Assembly: GCA_964500205.1 (NCBI GenBank)
Contig: CAZCNS010000003.1
Location: forward strand, 186,001-250,000
Length of the DNA: 64,000 bases
Direction: 5' to 3'
Source of the DNA: UBA10329 sp964500205
Lineage (GTDB): Bacteria > Bacteroidota > Bacteroidia > UBA10329
The notes under the pieces are model-generated. The model saw only the letters and a program-made list of their open reading frames with translations, was not told the origin of the DNA and did not search any database. Within the stretch, counting starts at the first letter, position 1. Every line of letters begins with the position of its first letter. The position numbers were made by a program, and so were the translations under genes. Positions 55,334 to 63,806 of the stretch are shown here, piece by piece.

Positions 55334-56209
55334 TCAGTTTGTAGCGTTTTGAAGCCGCATGTTCTTGGTTCGCAGCGATGGCGCAAAGATGCCGAGAATG
55401 TACGTTCTGACGAGAAACCACCATAGGCTCACTTCATTCAGTTCGGGGCGGATGCGGTGGGCGATCTCACGGTGTTTGTCCGGAAGCTTACTCCAGTGAA
55501 GCCCTGGGTAAAGGTGATGGGCCGTGTGATAGCCGTTGTTGAGCAGAAAGAAATTGAGTGCCCATCCTACGATGTTTCGCGAATTGTTGTACTCGTCCGT
55601 CTCATCAGCATGGATATGCTGCACATAGTTGAAGATGAGTACTGAGAAGAGCGATACCTGCTGGGGCACTATCACATACAACAAACCTTTTCTCCAATCC
55701 AGAATGAGCCAGAAGGCCGTCCACAACACAAGGGAAACTGCCTGCAAGGTCAGTAGCCAGAACCTGCTCCTATCTGTACTCCACTGCTTCTTGTAATACT
55801 CCCAAACAGGTCCTTGCTGGTCGCGGCCACTGATGCTCGGATAAGAGAGCAAGGTGAAGATGTTGTTGCGCTCGGTGTAACGCCAAGTGCGGGTGTAGTC
55901 CGGCTCGGTGTTGACGTGTCGATGGTGGTTGTGCATGTGTGTGGGCACCCAGGAGAAAACCGGGAAACCATAAAACACCGTAAGCCAATTGTCGGTCAGG
56001 ACGTTGAGCCATTTCTTGCGCCACATGGGCACATGCTTGTGGTTATGGACCATCACGGCCACGGAGACGGCCATGTGCAGAAACCAGACATAGAGCGCAA
56101 CCCACAACCATTGAGCCATGTTCTCACCTGAGAACCATAGCGAAGCGAAAAGCGAGGTGGTGATGATGATGTAAATAACTGATTTAATATCAGCCTTTTC
56201 TTTCAGCAT
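55334..56209 (-). CDS. Membrane fatty acid desaturase
   Basis: A 291-residue integral-membrane di-iron desaturase with four hydrophobic segments. Three His boxes are seen: H-N-H-K-H near residue 55, H-M-H-N-H-H-R-H near 91, and H-T-A-H-H late in the protein. These fit the acyl-lipid or acyl-CoA desaturase/hydroxylase superfamily. Which bond it acts on is not predictable. A TATCTTCG box lies 19 bases before its ATG, and the YceI-like gene follows. Confidence 0.88.
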   Translation of the reverse strand: MLKEKADIKSVIYIIITTSLFASLWFSGENMAQWLWVALYVWFLHMAVSVAVMVHNHKHVPMWRKKWLNVLTDNWLTVFYGFPVFSWVPTHMHNHHRHVNTEPDYTRTWRYTERNNIFTLLSYPSISGRDQQGPVWEYYKKQWSTDRSRFWLLTLQAVSLVLWTAFWLILDWRKGLLYVIVPQQVSLFSVLIFNYVQHIHADETDEYNNSRNIVGWALNFFLLNNGYHTAHHLYPGLHWSKLPDKHREIAHRIRPELNEVSLWWFLVRTYILGIFAPSLRTKNMRLQNATN

Positions 56210-56228
56210 GGTCGGAAATTGAAGGCCA

Positions 56229-56236
56229 CGAAGATA
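56229..56236 (-). promoter_or_regulatory. -7-like box (TATCTTCG, reverse strand) for the desaturase gene
   Basis: The TAnnTTCG variant, 19 bases before the ATG at 56209, in the divergent gap with hemE. Confidence 0.4.
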
Positions 56237-56340
56237 GCATAGTCACCGAGGACAGGATTGACTCTTCCCGACTGTTGTCAGTGTTGGTTGACAATGATGC
56301 ATTTTATCCCTCTCACCCCCTCACTCCCCTACCCTGCTGC

Positions 56341-56348
56341 TACCTTTG
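56341..56348 (+). promoter_or_regulatory. -7 box (TACCTTTG) of hemE
   Basis: An exact TAnnTTTG, five bases before the hemE ATG at 56354. It fixes that ATG as the start and predicts a leaderless or near-leaderless transcript. Confidence 0.55.
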
Positions 56349-56353
56349 CGGCC

Positions 56354-57379
56354 ATGACACTGAAGAACGACCTTTTTCTCCGTGCCGCCCGTGGCGAACA
56401 GGTGGAGCGCACCCCCGTATGGCTGATGCGTCAGGCGGGTAGGATACTTCCCGAATACCGCGAGGTCAGGGCCAAGATGGGCGGTTTCAAGGAACTGGTG
56501 GAATCCCCGGAGTTCGCCTGCGAGGTGACCATTCAGCCCGTTGACCTGCTGGGTGTGGATGCAGCCATCATCTTCTCCGATATCCTTGTGATTCCCGAGG
56601 CGATGGGGCTCCCATATCAGATGGTCGAGAAACGCGGCCCATGGTTCGAGCGCACCATCTCATCTGCTGCGGACATTGACCGGCTCCGAGTTGCAGAGGC
56701 TTCGGATGTTCAGTACACCATAGATGCGGTGGCCATGACCAAGCGCGAACTCCATGGCCGCGTACCGCTCATCGGTTTCGCAGGCGCGCCTTGGACTATT
56801 CTCAGCTATATGGTCGAGGGCAGTGGCAGCAAGACCTTCTCCAAGGCAAAGAAGTTCCTGTACACTGAATCTGCACTTGCGCACAGACTGCTGGAGAAGA
56901 TCACGTTGAGTACCATCAACTACCTGAAAGGTCAGATAGCGGCAGGGGCCGATGTGGTGCAGGTGTTCGATAGTTGGGCAGGCATTCTGTCGCCTGAGCA
57001 GTACCGCGAATTCTCTCACCGTTACATAGCCCAGATCTGCAATGCTATAACCGAAGTGCCAGTCACTGTTTTCGCCAAGGGCGCATTCTTTGCTTTGGAG
57101 GAAATGGGGCAGCTTAACTGCAACACCATCGGGTTGGACTGGAACATGGACCCCATCAAAAGCCGTGCACAGATCGGTCCGAACAAAACGCTGCAAGGCA
57201 ACCTTGACCCCTGTGTGCTCTATGCAGATGACACCACCATAGTAGCGAAGACAGAGCAGATGCTCCGTGACTTTGGCCCGCAGCGGCATATCGCGAACCT
57301 TGGTCATGGGGTCTATCCCGACATCGACCCTGACAAGGTGCGGCTTTTCGTCAACACCATTAAAGCCTTCAAGCACTGA
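56354..57379 (+). CDS. hemE: Uroporphyrinogen decarboxylase
   Basis: A 341-residue cytoplasmic TIM-barrel enzyme that turns uroporphyrinogen III into coproporphyrinogen III in heme synthesis. The signature R-Q-A-G-R (26-30) with the following L-P-E-Y-R, the F-S-D-I-L segment and the G-F-A-G-A-P-W-T motif are present. Length is normal. The frame is open upstream to 56258, but the -7 box before 56354 and the family's usual start decide for 56354. Confidence 0.97.
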   Translation: MTLKNDLFLRAARGEQVERTPVWLMRQAGRILPEYREVRAKMGGFKELVESPEFACEVTIQPVDLLGVDAAIIFSDILVIPEAMGLPYQMVEKRGPWFERTISSAADIDRLRVAEASDVQYTIDAVAMTKRELHGRVPLIGFAGAPWTILSYMVEGSGSKTFSKAKKFLYTESALAHRLLEKITLSTINYLKGQIAAGADVVQVFDSWAGILSPEQYREFSHRYIAQICNAITEVPVTVFAKGAFFALEEMGQLNCNTIGLDWNMDPIKSRAQIGPNKTLQGNLDPCVLYADDTTIVAKTEQMLRDFGPQRHIANLGHGVYPDIDPDKVRLFVNTIKAFKH

Positions 57380-57441
57380 TCGCTCAGATCCCTGCTAAGC
57401 ACATTGTCGCACCGGGTTGCAGGCTGCGGATGAAAAACGCG

Positions 57442-57449
57442 TTTATTTG
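57442..57449 (+). promoter_or_regulatory. -7-like box (TTTATTTG) upstream of apaG
   Basis: Seven of eight positions match TAnnTTTG, 10 bases before the ATG at 57460. It lies after an upstream ATG at 57430, which is therefore less likely. Confidence 0.3.
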
Positions 57450-57459
57450 TGCCAAATCG

Positions 57460-57849
57460 ATGGTCATGGCACATTTGAAGCAAGAGGTCAGCGTGCGTGC
57501 TTTGGTCAGTTTCAGACCAGAGTTCTCTGACCCGTCTAGGCACCACTTCGTGTTCTTCTACCGCATCACGGTCACCAATCACTTGCCATTTGAGGTGAAG
57601 CTGATGGCCCGTCACTGGGAGATACTCGACAGCAATGGCCGGAGGACAGTGGTAGATGGCGAGGGCGTTGTGGGTGCTCAACCGGAGCTGGGACCAGGTG
57701 AGTCGTTCACCTACGAAAGCGCCTGCAATCTTGAGACCGGCATCGGTAGGATGCATGGACACTATGTGATGCTTCGCACTGCGACCGGTACGACTTTCAA
57801 TACTCCGATTGCACCCTTCAAGCTGGAGGCTCCATTTCTTCTCAACTGA
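57460..57849 (+). CDS. apaG: ApaG-family protein
   Basis: A 129-residue Ig-like beta-sandwich protein with the ApaG hallmarks F-F-Y-R-I-T-V-T-N, A-R-H-W-E-I-L-D, V-V-G-A-Q-P-E-L-G-P-G-E-S-F-x-Y and M-H-G-H-Y. In enterobacteria it is linked to Co2+ and Mg2+ efflux, but the biochemical role is unclear. ATG 57460 is chosen for length and because the upstream sequence holds a -7-like box. The PaaG-like gene follows after 15 bases. Confidence 0.9.
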   Translation: MVMAHLKQEVSVRALVSFRPEFSDPSRHHFVFFYRITVTNHLPFEVKLMARHWEILDSNGRRTVVDGEGVVGAQPELGPGESFTYESACNLETGIGRMHGHYVMLRTATGTTFNTPIAPFKLEAPFLLN

Positions 57850-57864
57850 CAATCCCTTTCTGTT

Positions 57865-58647
57865 ATGTCATCTCCGACTTTGCTTTTCACTGTTAATGAA
57901 GGTGTTGCATCCATTCACCTGAACCGTCCAGATAAACTGAACAGCTTCAACGAGGAGATGGCCATGGCGCTACAGGAAGCCCTTGACCAATGTGCTGATG
58001 ACAGCGAGATCCGTTGTGTTCTACTCACTGGTGAGGGACGCGGCTTCTGTGCCGGACAGGACCTTGCCGAGGCCATAGAGCCGGGGGCAGCAGCCATTGA
58101 GGATCACGTGGAGATGAAATATAATCCTATCGTAAGGCGATTGCGGGCCATCGAGAAGCCTGTTATCGCTGCGGTCAACGGGGTGGCGGCCGGTGCAGGT
58201 GCCAATCTGGCTTTCTGCTGCGACATTGTGGTGGCATCGGAGGGCGCCAAGTTCATCCAGTCGTTCATCAACATCGGACTGATACCCGACACGGGCGGCA
58301 CCTACCTCCTGCCCCGCCTCGTGGGTCTGCACCGTGCCCTTGCCATGACTATGCTGGGCGAACCCATGACGGCTTCAGAGGCGCATGGACTCGGATTGGT
58401 GTACAAGGTCTTTCCTCAGGAAACGCTCATGCAGGAGGCCACTGCCCTTGCGAGGCGCATGGCTGCCATGCCAACCCGTGGCCTTGGCTTGACCAAAAAG
58501 GCGTTGAACATGTCGCTCTCTCATGACCTGGAGGAGCAGTTGGCCGTGGAGCGTGAGCTTCAAGGCATGGCAGGCCGCACCTCTGACAATGCAGAGGGAA
58601 TCGCAGCCTTTCTGGAGAAGCGCAAGCCTGTGTTCACTGGAGAGTAA
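57865..58647 (+). CDS. PaaG-like enoyl-CoA hydratase/isomerase
   Basis: A 260-residue crotonase-fold enzyme. The oxyanion-hole motifs A-G-Q-D near residue 63 and N-G-V-A-A-G-A-G are intact, and the G-L-I-P-D-T-G-G-T-Y-L-L-P-R-L-V-G segment with Asp142 is the mark of PaaG, which isomerises the ring epoxide of phenylacetyl-CoA. No other paa genes are seen here, so it might instead act on another enoyl-CoA. It probably shares a transcript with apaG and is convergent with the NlpC gene. Confidence 0.8.
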   Translation: MSSPTLLFTVNEGVASIHLNRPDKLNSFNEEMAMALQEALDQCADDSEIRCVLLTGEGRGFCAGQDLAEAIEPGAAAIEDHVEMKYNPIVRRLRAIEKPVIAAVNGVAAGAGANLAFCCDIVVASEGAKFIQSFINIGLIPDTGGTYLLPRLVGLHRALAMTMLGEPMTASEAHGLGLVYKVFPQETLMQEATALARRMAAMPTRGLGLTKKALNMSLSHDLEEQLAVERELQGMAGRTSDNAEGIAAFLEKRKPVFTGE

Positions 58648-58657
58648 ACCCCTGTCC

Positions 58658-59443
58658 TCAGTCGATGATTCTACGGATGAGGCGCAGCTTGTGGCTGTAG
58701 CGGCCCGTGTCCACATTGAAGATGCCTTGGTGGTCGAGCTTGTCCACCCGCACCCTGCCAGAGGCATGAAGTATGGAGTTGCCACCGAGCAGCATGCCCA
58801 CATGGATGATCTGCCCCTCGTCATTGTCGAAAAAGGCAAGGTCACCTACATCTGACTCCTCCACGAAACTCAGCGTTAGTCCCTGTTCTGCCTGCTGATA
58901 GGCATCACGCTGAATGTTGAGCCCAACCATCTTGTAAAGCACCTGTGTCAATCCTGAGCAATCGATGCCGAAGGGTGAGCGACCTCCCCAGAGGTAAGGG
59001 GCATTCCGGAATACCATCGCCAGTTCGAGCAGTTGCTTGCGCACATCGCCTTCCTCCGGATGGTTTATCTCCCCGTCAAATTCAAACGCTTCACCTGCGA
59101 AGCACACCTCCCCTCTCACATATCCGGGCAGCGAGCTTCCTGCAACTATCGGCATCATAGCTCCCGTCTTACGGTCCTTTACTATCTGCACAAGGTCTGA
59201 TGCACAGATGCAGGGTGCAGCGGCAAGTTTGGCATGTTCCTGCTCATCAAGTGGCACGAACTGCTTCACATCAATCCAGCTCTCATAGCCGTCAAACGAA
59301 TTGCGGATGTGCCTCCAGTTGCCCTTCTTGCCTATAACACGGAAATGCTCACCGAAGAGGAGTTGCGAGACCATTTGACTCTTGTCAGACGGCTCTTCGC
59401 GGCAGGGCACCACGCTCAGATTGCATATTCCGAACTCGGCCAT
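58658..59443 (-). CDS. NlpC/P60 cysteine peptidase with SH3-like domains
   Basis: A 261-residue peptidoglycan hydrolase-like protein. Residues 1-125 hold two SH3b-like segments (G-E-H-F-R-V-I with G-N-W-R-H-I, then a second). The C-terminal NlpC/P60 domain has D-C-S-G with nucleophile Cys162, His214 in H-V-G-M and a third polar site His226 in H-A-S. It likely cuts gamma-D-Glu to diamino acid bonds in cell-wall peptides. No signal peptide is visible, so a recycling role in the cytoplasm or export by another route is possible. The thiolase gene lies upstream on the same strand. Confidence 0.88.
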   Translation of the reverse strand: MAEFGICNLSVVPCREEPSDKSQMVSQLLFGEHFRVIGKKGNWRHIRNSFDGYESWIDVKQFVPLDEQEHAKLAAAPCICASDLVQIVKDRKTGAMMPIVAGSSLPGYVRGEVCFAGEAFEFDGEINHPEEGDVRKQLLELAMVFRNAPYLWGGRSPFGIDCSGLTQVLYKMVGLNIQRDAYQQAEQGLTLSFVEESDVGDLAFFDNDEGQIIHVGMLLGGNSILHASGRVRVDKLDHQGIFNVDTGRYSHKLRLIRRIID

Positions 59444-59482
59444 CGTGATAGGGTCAGATGCTTGAAAAGCAGAACGAACAGG

Positions 59483-60661
59483 TCAGTTGGCTTTGAGTAC
59501 AAGGGCACTTGCTCCCCCACCTCCGTTGCATATGCCGGCAGCTCCGGTCTTGAGGCCACGGTTGTGCAGGGCATGAATAAGCGTTACAAGGATGCGGGCT
59601 CCACTGCATCCGAGCGGATGACCGATCGACACCGCACCACCGTTCACATTCACCTTGGCTGGGTCGATCCCCATCTCCTTGTTGTTGGCAATGGCTACCA
59701 CGCTGAATGCCTCGTTGATCTCATAGAGGTCAATGTCTGCATGGCTTAAACCCGCCTTGTCCAATGCTTTGGGCAGTGCCTTGCTGGGAGCAGTGGTGAA
59801 CCACTCGGGGGCCTGCGAAGCATCTGCGAAGGATAGGATGGTGGCAAGCGGCTTGAGGCCCAACTCATCGGCCTTTTGGCGGCTCATGAGCACGAGGGCG
59901 GCCGCACCGTCATTCATGGTACTGGCATTGGCGGCTGTCACTGTTCCGTCCTTGATAAACGCAGGGCGCAAGGTGGCGATCTTGTCCATTTTCACATTGG
60001 TGAACTCCTCATCGGTATCCACTACGATGGCATCGCCCCTGCGCTGCGGGACCTCTACAGGAACCACCTCGTTCTTGAACGCACCGGCCTCCCAAGCCTT
60101 GGAGGAGCGTGTGTAACTCTCGATGGCATAAGCGTCCTGCTCCTCGCGGCTAATGTTGCACTCCTTGGCGCAGAGTTCGGCAGCGTTGCCCATCGGGTAA
60201 TTGTGGTAAACATCGGTAAGACCGTCATGGGCCAGTCCATCGAGCATGTTGATGTTGCCGTATTTCACTCCTACCCTCGAATTGGGCAGGTAATGGGGAA
60301 CGAGACTCATGTTTTCCATGCCGCCCGCCACAACGATGTCGTTGTCGCCCAGCATAATGCTCTGTGCTGCCAGCATCACCGCCTTCATGCCCGATGCGCA
60401 CACCTTGTTGACCGTGGTGGCAGGCACATGGTCTCCCAGTCCGGCAAACTTGGCTGCTTGGCGTGCGGGAGCCTGGCCCATTCCGGCCTGAAGCACACAG
60501 CCCATGTACACCTCTTGCACAGCTAACGCGTCAATACCGGCCTTCGCCACCGCAGCTTTGATGGCGATAGCACCGAGTTGGGGAGCAGGCACCGTGCTCA
60601 GTTTGCCATTGAAACTTCCAAGTGGTGTACGAACGGCACTTACAACTACTACTTCTTTCAT
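59483..60661 (-). CDS. Acetyl-CoA C-acetyltransferase (thiolase)
   Basis: A 392-residue thiolase. The nucleophile Cys88 lies in V-N-K-V-C-A-S-G, and the C-terminal N-E-A-F, G-H-P-L-G and the second Cys in C-N-G-G-G-G motifs are all present, typical of biosynthetic or degradative acetoacetyl-CoA thiolases. The true ATG is 60661; upstream codons belong to the promoter region, where a TACTTTCG box lies. It is followed by the NlpC gene after 39 bases. Confidence 0.93.
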   Translation of the reverse strand: MKEVVVVSAVRTPLGSFNGKLSTVPAPQLGAIAIKAAVAKAGIDALAVQEVYMGCVLQAGMGQAPARQAAKFAGLGDHVPATTVNKVCASGMKAVMLAAQSIMLGDNDIVVAGGMENMSLVPHYLPNSRVGVKYGNINMLDGLAHDGLTDVYHNYPMGNAAELCAKECNISREEQDAYAIESYTRSSKAWEAGAFKNEVVPVEVPQRRGDAIVVDTDEEFTNVKMDKIATLRPAFIKDGTVTAANASTMNDGAAALVLMSRQKADELGLKPLATILSFADASQAPEWFTTAPSKALPKALDKAGLSHADIDLYEINEAFSVVAIANNKEMGIDPAKVNVNGGAVSIGHPLGCSGARILVTLIHALHNRGLKTGAAGICNGGGGASALVLKAN

Positions 60662-60689
60662 GTTCACGATGTTGATTTCTGAGTTTGCG

Positions 60690-60697
60690 CGAAAGTA
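60690..60697 (-). promoter_or_regulatory. -7-like box (TACTTTCG, reverse strand) for the thiolase gene
   Basis: The TAnnTTCG variant, 28 bases before the ATG at 60661. The frame is open further upstream, so the box marks 60661 as the start. Confidence 0.35.
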
Positions 60698-60738
60698 CAA
60701 ACGCCAAGCGAGAGGCACCCTGCTCCTGTGCGAACCGT

Positions 60739-60746
60739 TAACTTGG
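60739..60746 (+). promoter_or_regulatory. -7-like box (TAACTTGG) for the DUF374 acyltransferase gene
   Basis: Seven of eight positions match TAnnTTTG, four bases before the ATG at 60751. As at 1085 and 56341, the start codon comes almost at once. Confidence 0.3.
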
Positions 60747-60750
60747 CGGC

Positions 60751-61386
60751 ATGCGAACACTCGACAATTCCCCGATGTGGCTCAAGTGGCCTGCAAAGGC
60801 GGTTGGTTGGCTGGTGGCAGTACCTTGGTACGCCTTTGCCGCCCTTTATCGGCTCACGCTGAGGGTCGAAGTGGAGGGTCGGGAACATCTTGGGGGCGAG
60901 AGCGCCCGCGTCATCGCCTTCTGGCACTGCAACCTTGGCATCTGGTTCCATGTGTTCCTGCGGGCAAGGGGGCGAGAGGTTTGGATGCAGCACCCTGCAC
61001 TTTTCATGACCGCCATCCATGCTATGCTACGATTGATGGGCGTCAGGAAATTGGCCTTCGGTTCTACGGGCAATGCCGGCAAGGCCGCACTGAATGAGGT
61101 GACAGCAATGCTGAAGGAAGGCTACTCGACCATCATCACGCCCGATGGCCCACGGGGTCCTGTGCGGCAGCTCAAGCCGGGTGTGCTCCTCATGTCGGCA
61201 GATAGCGGGGTGCCGGTGGTGGCCGTGTCATTCCGTTGTGAACACTGCTGGAGGCTGTCCACATGGGACAGAAAGGTGATGCCCAAACCCTTCTCGCGGA
61301 TAAGCATACGGTTTCACGCCCCGCTGCATGTGGCTGACCCTTCGGACAAGATCTTGGCCGAGCTGCTGTGCGCGCAGATGGATTGA
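60751..61386 (+). CDS. DUF374-type lysophospholipid acyltransferase
   Basis: A 211-residue protein with an N-terminal hydrophobic helix (about 15-33). It shows F-W-H-C-N-L-G at the usual H-x4-D position (with Gly in place of Asp, as DUF374 members vary here), G-S-T-G-N-A-G and the diagnostic T-P-D-G-P-R-G-P motif. Members are thought to acylate lipid A-like or other lysolipids. Substrate uncertain. The membrane patatin follows downstream on the same strand with a 95-base gap, so the two might remodel lipids together. Confidence 0.75.
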   Translation: MRTLDNSPMWLKWPAKAVGWLVAVPWYAFAALYRLTLRVEVEGREHLGGESARVIAFWHCNLGIWFHVFLRARGREVWMQHPALFMTAIHAMLRLMGVRKLAFGSTGNAGKAALNEVTAMLKEGYSTIITPDGPRGPVRQLKPGVLLMSADSGVPVVAVSFRCEHCWRLSTWDRKVMPKPFSRISIRFHAPLHVADPSDKILAELLCAQMD

Positions 61387-61481
61387 CTTCGGCTTAGAAA
61401 ATCGCAAAGCATGTAACCGGAACTGAAAGAAATGACAACCTTGCGGTCATCTCCTCGTAACACCTTTCCTGCACCGCTGCC

Positions 61482-63794
61482 ATGAGCCTGCTCCGTCAGA
61501 TTTGGAATCATCCGATGGTTCAGCGATGGATGTACTTCTTTCCCATTCAACTTGTAGTGCTTCACCTGAAGCGCAATCATGTTCTCATCGTGTTCTGGCT
61601 GGCACTCGGTGCATTCATCACCGGGGGGGCTGGTAGGTCTTACGGTGTCCAGTTCCTTTTTCTTGACCCTGAGTATTTGGGACAAGTGGACTTCTGGTCT
61701 TTCCTGATTCTTGGTTTCGCGTTGGGAGGCTTCATCATGGCCTTTCACATAGCGAGTTATACGTTGAACGCGAGCAAGTTCCCTTTCCTTGCAACGCTAT
61801 CTCGGCCTTTCTTCAAGTACTCATTCAACAACTCGTTGATCCCGGCCCTTTTCATCGGGCTGTACGTGTTCACCATTATTAAATTCCAACTACGAAACGA
61901 GCTTCTGGTGCTTGAGTCGGCAGATAAGGTGGTCAATCAGTTGATGTGGGATGTCGTGGGATTCATAAGTGGGATCTTGCTGTTCATGGTCCCCGGATAC
62001 CTCTACTTCATTGCCCTGAGCAGGGATATTTTTTTGGTGTTTGGCATTAAGGACAAGGGCGATATCTCAGAAAAAAAGTCCAAACGCACCACCATTCGAA
62101 GACTTTGGAGCAAGAACCTGCAATGGCGCAATCTGAGTATGCGCGACAATGGACACTACTGGAAGGTAGTGACCTACATGCCTCATCCTTTCGCGGTCAA
62201 CCTCACTCGGAGCACAGACCACTACGACCCAGAGATGATTCGAAAGGTGTTTCAACAAAACCATCTGATCGCTGCGGCATTTGAGGTGGTGGTGGTGGTT
62301 TCTTTCCTTCTGGTAGGCGCGTACCGAGAGATTCCGGCCTTGAGCATTCCTGCCGGTGCGGTCATCATGCTTACGGCCACTGTGATGCTCTTAGCGGTAA
62401 GTGCCATGCATACGCTCATGCGCGGGTGGACGGCAGCAGGCATGGTGGTCTTTGCTGTGCTCATGCACTTTCTGGTGGCAAAGGACGTGTTGCACTATCA
62501 AAACCGAGCGTACGGTCTCGATTATGAGTCAGAGCGTGCCATTTATCACTTGGATACTCTAAGTCAGTTTGACCAGAACTTCGGTCTGTATGAGAAAGAT
62601 GTGGCCCACCACCAAAGCATTCTGAGCAGGTGGAAGCAACGCAATACCAAGTACCGCTGGCAGAAGCCCAAGTTGATAGTGGTGTGCGTTACGGGTGGCG
62701 GCCTTCGGTCTGCGATGTGGGCCCACAAGGCCATGCAGGTGGCCGACAGCCTCTCGGGTGGCATGCTGCTGCCTCAGACCCACCTCATCACCGGGGCATC
62801 TGGAGGCATGTTGGGAATGGCCCACCTCAGAGAGCTTTTTCTGCGTGCACAGACCGATGCCTCCATCGACCTCAACGACCAGAAGTACGTGCTGAAGACG
62901 GGAGCCGATGTGCTCAACCCCATCGGGGTCTCCATTGCGGTAAATGATTGGTTCATCCGCTTCCAACGCTTCCGAGATGGGGAGTACATCTACACCAAGG
63001 ACCGCGGATACGCTCTCGAACGTCAGTTGATCATCAATACAGATAGTGTATTCGACAAGCGACTGGGAGACTATTATTTACCTGAGTATGAAGCCCGCAT
63101 CCCATTAATGGTACTGGCACCAAGCATCATCAATGATGGCCGCTCGCTGTTCATATCATCGCAACCGGCATCTCACCTCACTTTCAACCACCCTTCGGTC
63201 ATCAACGGACAGTCGCTGCAAGGAGGGGTCGAATTCAGACGGTTCTTCGAGAAGCAGGATGCCGATAACCTCTGGTTCACCACTGCACTGCGCATGAATG
63301 CCTCATTCCCCTACATCTGCCCGGCCGTTACCCTGCCAAGCAAGCCTGAGATCGAGGTCATGGACGCTGGGTTCCGTGACACCTACGGGCCAAGCATCGC
63401 CCTTAAACATATGTTTGCCATGCGTCAGTGGATACGGCAGAACACCAGCGGGGTCGTTCTCATCCAGATCCGAGACATGCAAAAGATCCTCCCGGTAGGC
63501 CCCAATCCATCGCGTTCTCTGATCAGCTATCTGCTCAATCCGTTGGGGCACATCTACAGTAATTTGTTCTCGATGCAGGACTACAACAACGATGACCTGA
63601 CGGTTTATGCCCACGAATGGCTGGGCACCGAGATGGAGGTCATCGACCTGGAGCTGATGCACGGAGAGAACTCCGAGATATCTATGAGCTGGCACCTGAC
63701 CGCCCGCGAAAAGGAGATGATAAAACAGTCGGCCTATCACCCGAAGAACCGCGATGCCATGAACCGCATCGTGGAGATGTTGAAGATCCGTTGA
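61482..63794 (+). CDS. Membrane-anchored patatin-like phospholipase
   Basis: A 770-residue protein with about seven hydrophobic helices in the first 340 residues and a C-terminal patatin domain. The glycine-rich oxyanion motif G-G-G-L-R-S (405-410), nucleophile Ser440 in G-A-S-G-G and the catalytic Asp in D-A-G near residue 627 are all present, so it should be an active lipid acyl hydrolase. Patatins are often soluble or outer-membrane linked, so the large membrane half is unusual. No partner gene is obvious. Confidence 0.85.
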   Translation: MSLLRQIWNHPMVQRWMYFFPIQLVVLHLKRNHVLIVFWLALGAFITGGAGRSYGVQFLFLDPEYLGQVDFWSFLILGFALGGFIMAFHIASYTLNASKFPFLATLSRPFFKYSFNNSLIPALFIGLYVFTIIKFQLRNELLVLESADKVVNQLMWDVVGFISGILLFMVPGYLYFIALSRDIFLVFGIKDKGDISEKKSKRTTIRRLWSKNLQWRNLSMRDNGHYWKVVTYMPHPFAVNLTRSTDHYDPEMIRKVFQQNHLIAAAFEVVVVVSFLLVGAYREIPALSIPAGAVIMLTATVMLLAVSAMHTLMRGWTAAGMVVFAVLMHFLVAKDVLHYQNRAYGLDYESERAIYHLDTLSQFDQNFGLYEKDVAHHQSILSRWKQRNTKYRWQKPKLIVVCVTGGGLRSAMWAHKAMQVADSLSGGMLLPQTHLITGASGGMLGMAHLRELFLRAQTDASIDLNDQKYVLKTGADVLNPIGVSIAVNDWFIRFQRFRDGEYIYTKDRGYALERQLIINTDSVFDKRLGDYYLPEYEARIPLMVLAPSIINDGRSLFISSQPASHLTFNHPSVINGQSLQGGVEFRRFFEKQDADNLWFTTALRMNASFPYICPAVTLPSKPEIEVMDAGFRDTYGPSIALKHMFAMRQWIRQNTSGVVLIQIRDMQKILPVGPNPSRSLISYLLNPLGHIYSNLFSMQDYNNDDLTVYAHEWLGTEMEVIDLELMHGENSEISMSWHLTAREKEMIKQSAYHPKNRDAMNRIVEMLKIR

Positions 63795-63806
63795 GCAATA
63801 GTATCA

